This document shows positions 5,632 through 12,616 of a stretch of 23,622 nt of DNA, one piece after another. This DNA is from a virus. Positions within the stretch are counted from its first letter, which is position 1. Every line of letters begins with the position of its first letter. The notes beneath the pieces are model-generated. The model saw only the letters and a program-made list of their open reading frames with translations, was not told the origin of the DNA and did no database searches. Position numbers and translations under genes: made by a program. Location of the stretch: positions 1 to 23,622 of the IMG/VR virus record IMGVR_UViG_3300021962_000662; one strand, 5' to 3'.

Positions 5632-7202
5632 GTGAACAGCAGAATGTTAAGCAGATAGTAATACAAGAATACGCAAAGTGTGCCAAAGACCCGGCATATT
5701 TTATGCGTAAGTACTGCTATATTCAGCACCCTCAAAGAGGACGTATACTATTCAACCTTTACCCATTCCAGGACAAAGTACTTTATTTATTCAGAGATCA
5801 TCAGTACCTAATTACTCTTAAGTCAAGGCAGTTAGGTATCTCAACTTTAGCAGCAGGCTATTCATTATGGTTGATGCTCTTCCACAAAGACAAGAACGTA
5901 CTAGCTCTTGCAACCACACAATCTACTGCACGTAACCTTGTAACCAAGGTTCAATTTATGTACGATCAGCTTCCTAGCTGGTTAAAATTAAAAGCAGTAG
6001 AGAAGAATAAACTCTCACTAAGACTTACTAACGGCTCTAGAATAGCAGCTAAATCATCTAACTCAGATGCTGCTCGTTCAGAAGCTGTATCTTTACTCTT
6101 AATTGATGAGGCTGCGTTCATTGATAATATTGATGAAACGTTTGCAGCCGCTCAACAGACCCTTGCAACCGGTGGTCAATGTATGGCTCTATCAACTCCT
6201 AACGGAATTGGTAACTGGTTCCACCAGACCTGGGAAAAAGCAGAAACAGGTGAAAACTCCTTTGTTCCTATTAAACTACCTTGGACTGTGCACCCTGAGA
6301 GAAATCAGTCATGGAGAGACCAACAAGACAATGACCTGGGTCCTAGAATGGCAGCACAGGAATGTGACTGTGACTTCTTATCATCCGGTGATACAGTATT
6401 TGAACCAGAAGATCTAATCTTCTATGAAACTACAGCACAGCAAGACCCTCTAGAGAAAAGAGGTGTATCAGGTGACTACTGGATATGGGAATACCCAGAT
6501 TATATGAAGTCCTATATGGTTGTAGCCGACGTCGCTAGAGGTGACGGACAGGACTATTCTACCTTTCACATATTCGATGTTGAAGCAGCTACTCAAGTAG
6601 CAGAATTTAAAAGCAAAGTACCTCCTAAGGAATTTGGTAACATGTTGGTAGGAGTAGCGACTGAGTATAACAATGCAATGTTAGTAGTAGAAAATGCTAA
6701 CATCGGATGGTCTACTATCGAACAGATTATTGAAAGAGAGTACCCTAACCTTTACTACTCATCAAGATCAGAGCAAGATACTGTAGAGACTTATATGAAT
6801 AAGATGGAACGAGGAAACTTAGTTCCTGGCTTTACAATGTCTATGCGTACTCGTCCTTTAGTTATTGCTAAGATGATGGACTACGTAAGAGAAAGATCTG
6901 TAACCATTAAATCTCAGAGACTCTTAAAAGAGATGAGAGTATTTGTATGGAAGAACGGTAAAGCACAAGCACAGACTAGCTATAATGATGACTTAGTAAT
7001 GGCCTTTGCTACCGGACTATACGTCAGAGATACAGCATTAAGACTAAGACAACAGGGAATAGATCTATCAAGAGCATCCTTATCTGCTATGGGAAACCTA
7101 AATCAAAGACAAGGAGCCGCGTATTCAGTTGGAAATATGCAAAATAATCCGTATACTATAGATACTCCACATGGCCAAGAGGATATATCTTGGTTACTGT
7201 AG
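5628..7202 (+). CDS. Large terminase subunit, T4 gp17-like
   Basis: This 524-residue DNA packaging motor combines an N-terminal ATPase with a C-terminal RNase H-fold nuclease, close to the usual family size. The ATPase shows a Walker A variant, SRQLGIST, at 66-73 (T4-type SRQLGKT family), Walker B LLLIDEAAF with D160 and E161, and the coupling motif LSTPNG at 188-193. The nuclease has its metal-binding acids at D301 in VVADVARGDGQDYS, E355 in LVVENANIG, and D454/D455 in YNDDLVMAF. It docks on the portal encoded next and translocates DNA into the prohead. The start ATG overlaps the stop of the previous gene by 4 bases. No small terminase (gp16) is recognisable nearby, and gp18/gp19 do not follow it as they do in T4. 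Confidence 0.96.
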   Translation: MSEQQNVKQIVIQEYAKCAKDPAYFMRKYCYIQHPQRGRILFNLYPFQDKVLYLFRDHQYLITLKSRQLGISTLAAGYSLWLMLFHKDKNVLALATTQSTARNLVTKVQFMYDQLPSWLKLKAVEKNKLSLRLTNGSRIAAKSSNSDAARSEAVSLLLIDEAAFIDNIDETFAAAQQTLATGGQCMALSTPNGIGNWFHQTWEKAETGENSFVPIKLPWTVHPERNQSWRDQQDNDLGPRMAAQECDCDFLSSGDTVFEPEDLIFYETTAQQDPLEKRGVSGDYWIWEYPDYMKSYMVVADVARGDGQDYSTFHIFDVEAATQVAEFKSKVPPKEFGNMLVGVATEYNNAMLVVENANIGWSTIEQIIEREYPNLYYSSRSEQDTVETYMNKMERGNLVPGFTMSMRTRPLVIAKMMDYVRERSVTIKSQRLLKEMRVFVWKNGKAQAQTSYNDDLVMAFATGLYVRDTALRLRQQGIDLSRASLSAMGNLNQRQGAAYSVGNMQNNPYTIDTPHGQEDISWLL

Positions 7203-7207
7203 TAGTA

Positions 7208-7216
7208 CTATTTATA
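7208..7216 (+). promoter_or_regulatory. CTATTTATA motif, candidate late promoter element
   Basis: CTATTTATA lies in the 30-base gap between terminase and portal, 16 bases before the portal ATG. This is the same spacing as at 2032-2040. Role inferred. Confidence 0.35.
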
Positions 7217-7232
7217 ATTAAACTATTTTTGA

Positions 7233-9116
7233 ATGGCTGATACTTCTTTATTTGGTAGATTACAGAGACTTTTCTCTACCGACGTAGTAATTCGTAACGT
7301 AGGCGGCAATCAGCTGAAAATCGCCGATGTTAACCATATTCAAAGTACCGGTCGCTATGAGACAAACTCTTTAGTAGACCGTTTCTCTCGTCTATACATC
7401 TACAACAATAAGAATATTTTTAATCCTAACCTGAACTATCAGACGTTAAGAATTCAATTATATTCGGATTATGAAGCAATGGATACAGATCCAATTATCG
7501 CTTCTGCATTAGATATTCTAGCCGACGAAGCATGTCTTAAAAACGATGTAGGAGATATCCTTACCATTAAGACATCAGATGAGAATATTAAAAAGATTCT
7601 AACTAACTTATTTTACGACGTTCTTAACATCGAGTTTAACCTCTGGTCTTGGACTCGTAATATGGTTAAGTACGGTGACTTCTTTTTAAAGCTAGAGATT
7701 GCTGAAAAGTTCGGCGTATACAACGTACTACCTTATACTGTATATAGTATGGTACGTCATGAAAGCCAGGATCCAGACAATCCTGCTAAAGTACAATTTA
7801 CTATTGACCCAGACGGAATTGCCTCTTCTACCGATCCAAACTATATTCCTAGACATAAGGACAAAGTAATACTACTGGATAACTACGAGGTAGCGCATTT
7901 CCGTTTATTATCAGATACTAACTACCTACCTTACGGACGTTCTTATATCGAGCCTGCTAGAAAGATCTTCAAGCAGTTAACTCTTATGGAAGATGCGATG
8001 TTAATTCACCGTATCATGAGAGCTCCTGAGAAGAGAGTATTCTATGTTAACGTAGGTCAGATCCCACCAGCTGAAGTTGAGCAGTTTATGCAAAAGACTA
8101 TCAACGGTATGAAGAAGACTCCGTACGTTGATCCTCAGACCGGTCAATACAATCTGCGCTTCAATATGCAGAATATGATGGAGGATTTCTACATCCCTGT
8201 TAGAGGTGGAGATGCCACTACTCGTATCGATACTACAAAAGGTTTAGAGTACGACGGTACAAATGACGTGGAATACCTTAGAGACAAAATGTTTGCCGCA
8301 CTCAAAGTACCTAAAGCATACTTCGGGTATGAAGGCGATTTACAAGGTAAAGCGACATTGGCTGCGGAAGACATTCGTTTTGCTAGAACAGTAGAACGCA
8401 TCCAGCGCATACTTGAATCAGAGTTAACTAAGATCGCTTTAGTACACCTTTATACTCAAGGTTATAAGAATGAAAGCTTAACTAATTTTGAGCTTAAACT
8501 AACCACTCCTTCTATCATTTACGAGCAAGAGAAGATTGCTCTTATGAAAGAAAAGATTGATCTAGCCTCTCAGATGGTAGAAAGCAAGATGTTCTCTACA
8601 GACTATATCTATGAAAGTATCTTTAACTTATCAGAAGATCAGTACAACGAACAGAGAGATCTAATCAGAGAAGACAGTAAGAGAGCCTTTAGAGTCGCTC
8701 AGATTGAAAACGAAGGTAATGACCCAGCTAAATCTGGAGTTACTTACGGTACACCTCACGACCTTGCTTCTATGTACGGTAGAAGAGGAATGGACACTCC
8801 TAAGATGCCTGTAGGATATGATGAAGGAAATCCTGAAGGAAGACCTCAAATACATGCTTCTACTTATGGAACTCAAAATAGCCCATTTGGTAGAGATGCT
8901 CTAGGTCAACATGATATGCATGGTGGCTACGATAATGAGGAAGATTCTACTATTAATGTAGCTGAAGACACACAAGCTAGCAGTGTTATAACTAAATCAG
9001 TGTTCTATCAAAACCAAGATATCTTCAAACCTAAGAAGAGCTTAATCTTTGAGAAAAAAGAAGAACCGCAATCAAGTTTGCTTGATGAGAGCAATATTAA
9101 AGATTTAGGGCAGTAA
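7233..9116 (+). CDS. Portal vertex protein, T4 gp20-like
   Basis: This 627-residue protein would form the dodecameric portal ring through which DNA enters the head, bound to terminase and later to the neck proteins. Family landmarks are EAMDTDPIIASALDILADEA at 81-100, NLWSWTRNMVKYGDFFLKLE at 136-155, AHFRLLSDTNYLPYGRSYIE at 221-240, LIHRIMRAPEKRVFYVNVG at 257-275, MMEDFYIPVRGGDATTRIDT at 315-334, and KVPKAYFGYEG at 358-368. T4 gp20 has 524 residues. The conserved part here ends near 495, and about 130 residues of Gly/Asn/Asp-rich, probably flexible sequence follow. It is preceded by a short AT-rich gap without a Shine-Dalgarno sequence. The identity is firm; the extension has no recognised function. 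Confidence 0.95.
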   Translation: MADTSLFGRLQRLFSTDVVIRNVGGNQLKIADVNHIQSTGRYETNSLVDRFSRLYIYNNKNIFNPNLNYQTLRIQLYSDYEAMDTDPIIASALDILADEACLKNDVGDILTIKTSDENIKKILTNLFYDVLNIEFNLWSWTRNMVKYGDFFLKLEIAEKFGVYNVLPYTVYSMVRHESQDPDNPAKVQFTIDPDGIASSTDPNYIPRHKDKVILLDNYEVAHFRLLSDTNYLPYGRSYIEPARKIFKQLTLMEDAMLIHRIMRAPEKRVFYVNVGQIPPAEVEQFMQKTINGMKKTPYVDPQTGQYNLRFNMQNMMEDFYIPVRGGDATTRIDTTKGLEYDGTNDVEYLRDKMFAALKVPKAYFGYEGDLQGKATLAAEDIRFARTVERIQRILESELTKIALVHLYTQGYKNESLTNFELKLTTPSIIYEQEKIALMKEKIDLASQMVESKMFSTDYIYESIFNLSEDQYNEQRDLIREDSKRAFRVAQIENEGNDPAKSGVTYGTPHDLASMYGRRGMDTPKMPVGYDEGNPEGRPQIHASTYGTQNSPFGRDALGQHDMHGGYDNEEDSTINVAEDTQASSVITKSVFYQNQDIFKPKKSLIFEKKEEPQSSLLDESNIKDLGQ

Positions 9117-9119
9117 CAT

Positions 9120-9128
9120 ATATTTATA
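9120..9128 (+). promoter_or_regulatory. ATATTTATA motif, candidate late promoter element
   Basis: This NTATTTATA match lies in the 31-base gap between the portal gene and the gene at 9148, 19 bases before its ATG. Role inferred from recurrence. Confidence 0.33.
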
Positions 9129-9147
9129 TTAGTAGAATAGCATACTC

Positions 9148-9999
9148 ATGAAAATAAAGCATTCGAAGTACAAAAACACTGGATTGATCTTTGAGCTGCT
9201 GGTAAAGCAGATCGCTGCCGATACTCTGTCCCGTAAAGACTCGCCGGCCGTTAAGATCATGAAGAAGTTTTACACAGGTAAGACCTCTTTAGTCCGTGAA
9301 TTTAAATTGTACGAATATATCCTTAAAAATAAAGGAGTAAGTCAATCCAAAGGAGAGACTATTGTTTCCACTATTATTGAAATTTCTCGTAAGTTAGAAA
9401 GAGAGACAATCAAGAAACAGAAGTATGATCTTATCGCTGAGATTAAAAACAGCTACGACCTCGATGAGTTCTTCTCTATGAAGGTAAGAGATTACAAAGC
9501 TCTAGCTGCTCTATACTGCTTAATGGAAGCACAGAATGCTGACTTAGCTGACCCACAGACTTTAGTGGACAATAAAATGACTGTATTAGAGCATTTAACT
9601 GAATCTAAGCAAAACGAAGAGGACGTTAAAGATGCTTTAGTTGAAGAATATGCAAAGTATGATAAGGATCTTAGAATGCTTACATACAAGATTTTACTTG
9701 AGAAGTTTAACGGCGAATATGCCAACCTACTTCCAGAACAGAAAGCTATCTTAAGAGAGTTTATTACTGCTTCCGAATCTCAAGTAAAACTTAGAACAAT
9801 GATTAACGAGGAGCTTGAAAAAATTGGCCTTGCTGTCGAGAAGATGAAGACTAAGGTTAGTAACGATATCGCTAGAATTAAACTAGACGAGGTTGCTAAG
9901 ACTATCAAGCCCCTTTCAAAACAAACTCGTATTAACGATACCCACATCGTAAACCTACTACAGTATTACGACTTAGTTAACGAGCTTAATACCTTATGA
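9148..9999 (+). CDS. Helical hypothetical protein in the prohead core slot
   Basis: This 283-residue protein is almost wholly helical and highly charged. Its N-terminus is distinctive: MKIKHSKYKNTGLIFELLVK followed by QIAADTL. I associate this with proteins of unknown function next to the portal gene in marine T4-like phages. The remainder alternates Lys/Glu-rich helices with Leu/Ile heptads, for example LIAEIKNSYDLDEFFSMKVRD at its centre, and it has no enzyme motif, signal peptide or membrane segment. In T4 the genes between portal and protease (67 and 68) encode prohead core proteins. By position this gene and the next two fill that slot, but no sequence match is claimed. The stop overlaps the next start as ATGA. 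Confidence 0.75.
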   Translation: MKIKHSKYKNTGLIFELLVKQIAADTLSRKDSPAVKIMKKFYTGKTSLVREFKLYEYILKNKGVSQSKGETIVSTIIEISRKLERETIKKQKYDLIAEIKNSYDLDEFFSMKVRDYKALAALYCLMEAQNADLADPQTLVDNKMTVLEHLTESKQNEEDVKDALVEEYAKYDKDLRMLTYKILLEKFNGEYANLLPEQKAILREFITASESQVKLRTMINEELEKIGLAVEKMKTKVSNDIARIKLDEVAKTIKPLSKQTRINDTHIVNLLQYYDLVNELNTL

Positions 10000-10217
10000 A
10001 AAGAAGTGAAGTAGCAGAACTATTAAGAGAGTATGTTAGAGAACAACTCTCAGAAATGAACACTACTGGTGCAGTAGGAGCATATCAAACTCCTAATGCT
10101 TTTTCAAAAGACGATCGCGATAACTTAGCCACTAAGTTTATGGCTAAAATGGGTTTCAAGAAGACACAACGACCAAAAAGACCTTCTAGCACTAAAATGG
10201 TAGACTACAGACAATGA
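9996..10217 (+). CDS. Small putative prohead core protein
   Basis: This 73-residue protein is coupled on both sides by ATGA overlaps. Residues 1-20 are the amphipathic helix MKRSEVAELLREYVREQLSE, ending in L18-S19-E20, in the same register as the genes at 2057 and 2878. It is followed by GAVGAYQTPNAFS, a motif I recall from small cyanophage and marine T4-like proteins, and a Lys/Arg-rich C-terminus (MGFKKTQRPKRPSSTK). An acidic or amphipathic targeting helix followed by a basic body would suit a small DNA-binding internal head protein released by protease cleavage. This function is inferred from the pattern only. Confidence 0.7.
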   Translation: MKRSEVAELLREYVREQLSEMNTTGAVGAYQTPNAFSKDDRDNLATKFMAKMGFKKTQRPKRPSSTKMVDYRQ

Positions 10218-11557
10218 AAACATTACAAGAGAAATACAACGCTGTCGCCGAAGGTAGCTTCGCGAAATCCCAATTTGTTAGAGATGCTAGTATGCAACTA
10301 CCTAACCTTATCTCTAAGGTTAATAGCTACGATGATACTGTAAATATTCTCAAGAATAGAGGTATGATTGCTGAAGCTAAGATGCAAGAACCTAAATACT
10401 CTACAGCTAAGCCTGAGGATGCAATTGCTCCTGATGTATTAGATACAGGTATCAAATTTGAGCTTGATAAAAAATACGGTACTTTAGACGTTACCCCAGA
10501 GCAATATGAGAAATGTAAAGCAATAGCTGTTAGTAACCTAACTAAAGACGTACTATACTACGTTAAGCAAGATAGCGTTCAATTAGAGGCTCCAGGAGAG
10601 AAAATGGAGAAGGTAGTAGTTAAAGAAGAAGTTAGCGAGATGGGTAATGAGCCTGTAATGCTAAACAAAGCTTTAATCACTCAACTACTTAAAGACTTTT
10701 TAGCTGATGCTGATCCTAGGGATGAAGTTGCTAAAGCTTATGTAGCTTCTGTAATGAGAGACTTTAAATCAGGAGATCCTTCTAGAACAACTCAATATGC
10801 CACTTGGCAGTCAATGGACGATCTAGAGGACGACTTCAATGATTATATGGGTCAAAGAATGGATGAAAAGAAAGACGACTCTTTAGAAGAAGAATTGCCT
10901 GGTGAGAATCCTTTAAAGTTTAAAGAGGCTGATGCCTTCGATCCAACAAAGTTCTACATTAAGGATTTAAAGTCCGGAAGAATTCTAAACGCTGTTAGTG
11001 TACAGGGGAGTAAATTAATCTCATATTACGACACTGAGGCCGATGCTCAAGCACAGGCAGACTGGATTACCCGCTGGGAAGGAGACCCAGGTAGATTTGT
11101 AGTACTATCAGGCGACGAAGCTAAAGATCAAGTAAACAAGCAGACAGGCGTAGAGCAAGGCGACTTAGAAGAGCTTTTTGGAATGGGCGGCGGTAAAGTA
11201 GCAGATGCTGAACTTATTACTAAGCTTACTATAACTAACTTCCGCGATGTTGCACCGGTAACAGATATAAGCAGATTAGGTTTAAAACCAAACGAATACG
11301 CAATTAAGGATGTGGATAATAACAACTTCGTTGTTTACCTAAAAGGATTAAATCCTCAAGGAGGAGCTATTCCAAACAAGTTTAGAGATCAGAAAACTGC
11401 ACAAGCAATTCTTAACTCTTTATTAAAGACTAATAACGCATTAGGAATGAATAAGCTTTCCAAGAACTTACAAGTTGTATCTGGAGGCGGAGCAGTAAAC
11501 GAACAACAGCTTAAAGAGTTATTCAAGAAGATCATTACTAAAGTAATTACAGAGTAA
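10214..11557 (+). CDS. Putative internal head/core protein with T4-like targeting peptide
   Basis: This 447-residue protein lies directly upstream of the protease gene. Its first residues, MKTLQEKYNAVAEGSF, resemble the T4 capsid-targeting peptide of the internal proteins (MKTYQEFIAEA), including a cleavage-like V-A-E at 11-13. Residues 17-50 (AKSQFVRDASMQLPNLISKV, then NSYDDTVNILKNRGMI) form a conserved-looking helical unit. The middle is acidic. Two small beta-type modules follow, at about 250-300 (DPTKFYIKDLKSGRILNAVS) and 335-430 (LKPNEYAIKDVDNNNFVVYL). The last residues, LKELFKKIITKVITE, again form an amphipathic helix ending I-T-E. No catalytic motif is visible. Assignment as a head core or cargo protein rests on the N-terminus and the position. 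Confidence 0.75.
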   Translation: MKTLQEKYNAVAEGSFAKSQFVRDASMQLPNLISKVNSYDDTVNILKNRGMIAEAKMQEPKYSTAKPEDAIAPDVLDTGIKFELDKKYGTLDVTPEQYEKCKAIAVSNLTKDVLYYVKQDSVQLEAPGEKMEKVVVKEEVSEMGNEPVMLNKALITQLLKDFLADADPRDEVAKAYVASVMRDFKSGDPSRTTQYATWQSMDDLEDDFNDYMGQRMDEKKDDSLEEELPGENPLKFKEADAFDPTKFYIKDLKSGRILNAVSVQGSKLISYYDTEADAQAQADWITRWEGDPGRFVVLSGDEAKDQVNKQTGVEQGDLEELFGMGGGKVADAELITKLTITNFRDVAPVTDISRLGLKPNEYAIKDVDNNNFVVYLKGLNPQGGAIPNKFRDQKTAQAILNSLLKTNNALGMNKLSKNLQVVSGGGAVNEQQLKELFKKIITKVITE

Positions 11558-11559
11558 CC

Positions 11560-12138
11560 ATGGCAAACGTATTAGTAGAATATACCCCATTTAAGTCCGT
11601 CCTTAGAGAATCTAAGGAAAGACCGGGCGTATTCGAAGTTGAAGGCGTAATGCAGAGAGCAGGAGCACAAAACCAGAATGGCAGAGTATACGATAAAAAA
11701 GTCCTTCTTAGAGAAGTTAACAACTACATGGAGAACTTTGTTAAGGTGGGCAATGCTTATGGAGAACTAGATCACCCAGAATCTCCAATTGTATCTCTAA
11801 AGAATGCCTCCCACGTAGTTAAAGATCTATGGTGGGATGGAGATGATTTATGCGGTAGAGTAGAACTACTTAATACTCCATCCGGGAATATTGTAAAAGA
11901 AATTATTAAAGGTGGACACACCATCGGTATCTCTTCTAGAGGTACTGGATCTGTTAAACCTACAAACGAAGGATATTTAGAAGTTCAAGATGACTTCGAG
12001 TTAGTATGTTGGGATTTCGTTTCCAATCCATCTACTCACGGAGCATTTATGAACCCTATTTCATTGAACGAAGGAGCTGTAAAGCAAGATAAGTATGGTA
12101 AATTAGATTCCATTCTTAACGATATCTTAAGAGCTTAA
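11560..12138 (+). CDS. Prohead maturation protease, T4 gp21-like
   Basis: This 192-residue serine protease is slightly shorter than T4 gp21 (212). It sits in the prohead core and cleaves scaffold, core proteins, the capsid protein and itself after (L/I)-x-E. Family landmarks are the N-terminal substrate-like segment, GVMQRAGAQNQNGRVYDKKV at 29-48, the catalytic His region GELDHPES with H72, and the nucleophile region GGHTIGISSRGTGSV with S125/S126. Which of the two Ser residues is the nucleophile is not settled by eye. The C-terminus (SLNEGAVKQDKYG onward) has possible self-cleavage sites. It starts 3 bases after the preceding stop and is followed by two tiny basic genes before a terminator. 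Confidence 0.95.
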   Translation: MANVLVEYTPFKSVLRESKERPGVFEVEGVMQRAGAQNQNGRVYDKKVLLREVNNYMENFVKVGNAYGELDHPESPIVSLKNASHVVKDLWWDGDDLCGRVELLNTPSGNIVKEIIKGGHTIGISSRGTGSVKPTNEGYLEVQDDFELVCWDFVSNPSTHGAFMNPISLNEGAVKQDKYGKLDSILNDILRA

Positions 12139-12157
12139 TTATTAAATTTTATTTGTT

Positions 12158-12328
12158 ATGACATCACAAGAGTTATTTGACAAGATTGCTGAGCATTTTG
12201 CTACCATGCAATCAGAACACGAAAAGACAACCAAAGCTGCTCACTCTAGAGCTAGAAAGGCAGCCGGTGAGATCAAAAAATTGATCACTGAATACAGAAA
12301 AGCCTCAACAGCTGAAGACAAAGCCTAA
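12158..12328 (+). CDS. Small lysine-rich histone H1-like protein
   Basis: This 56-residue ORF starts 20 bases after the protease stop. It reads as an acidic-amphipathic first half (SQELFDKIAEHFATMQSEHE) and a basic second half (KAAHSRARKAAGEIKKLITEYRK). The order of a short Phe-containing helix, then S/T-R-A-R-K-A-A-G-E-I-K-K-L, resembles the small histone H1-like proteins of Bacteroidota, which have G-T-R-x-R-K-x-x-Q-x-L-K-x-L at the equivalent place. If correct it is a DNA-binding, condensing protein, possibly packaged with the genome. The similarity is by eye only. A small scaffold helper is the alternative. Its size hides it in ordinary ORF lists. Confidence 0.6.
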   Translation: MTSQELFDKIAEHFATMQSEHEKTTKAAHSRARKAAGEIKKLITEYRKASTAEDKA

Positions 12329-12330
12329 TC

Positions 12331-12447
12331 ATGGGTAAGTATCAGAAAGAGAATCAAAAGCCTCTTAGCAGAGCTTCTAAGATGAAGAGAAGCAAGAGAG
12401 TGCAAGCCAATCATCAAGTGATGAAAAAATTGGAACAAAGCATTTAA
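12331..12447 (+). CDS. Very basic 38-residue protein
   Basis: The ATG follows the previous stop by 2 bases and the frame ends 20 bases before the terminator hairpin, so it is the last gene of the terminase-portal-protease block. The product, with SRASKMKRSKRVQANHQVMKK in its centre, has more than a third Lys/Arg/His and no hydrophobic core. It is probably disordered and binds nucleic acid or an acidic partner such as the scaffold. No family is recognised. Support comes from tight spacing and from composition like that of its neighbours. Confidence 0.5.
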   Translation: MGKYQKENQKPLSRASKMKRSKRVQANHQVMKKLEQSI

Positions 12448-12467
12448 GAAGCCTGCTACCTTAGGCG

Positions 12468-12492
12468 CCCCGCTCCGGCGGGGTTTTTTTTT
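12468..12492 (+). terminator. Intrinsic terminator after the protease block
   Basis: A perfect 6-bp stem, CCCCGC (12468-12473) with GCGGGG (12478-12483), closes a TCCG loop and is followed by nine T residues and, after one G, another T run. It lies 20 bases after the last stop codon and separates the terminase-to-protease block from the scaffold-capsid block. Confidence 0.9.
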
Positions 12493-12510
12493 GTTTTTTA
12501 GTTTCCGGAT

Positions 12511-12519
12511 GTATTTATA
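12511..12519 (+). promoter_or_regulatory. GTATTTATA motif, candidate late promoter of scaffold-capsid block
   Basis: This NTATTTATA match lies just after the terminator and 97 bases before the scaffold ATG, so it would give a long untranslated leader, unlike most other copies. Role inferred. Confidence 0.35.
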
Positions 12520-12565
12520 TATGAATATATCGTCACATACGGTATCTATACTATAAAAATTTTAT

Positions 12566-12597
12566 TACGTTTGACCGCTCGGTCACAATTAAACGTA
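12566..12597 (+). promoter_or_regulatory. Palindromic element in the scaffold leader
   Basis: TACGTTT (12566-12572) is the exact reverse complement of AAACGTA (12591-12597). Between them lies the near-perfect palindrome TGACCG-CT-CGGTCA (12572-12585). In RNA this could fold as a two-part hairpin with a 6-base bulge; in DNA it could be a binding site. The first eight bases, TACGTTTG, also fit the TAnnTTTG promoter box of Bacteroidota, but no matching upstream TTG box is seen at the usual distance. It lies 20-50 bases before the scaffold start. Confidence 0.45.
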
Positions 12598-12616
12598 GAA
12601 ATCACAAGTTAACATT

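Noticed and set aside
7224-7231. TATTTTTG as a Bacteroidota-type promoter box before the portal gene
   Set aside because: It ends one base before the start codon, so a transcript from it would start inside the gene; TAnnTTTG is expected by chance in such AT-rich gaps.
12572-12585. TGACCGCTCGGTCA as a strong terminator
   Set aside because: No T run follows and it lies upstream of the gene it would silence; treated as a leader element instead.
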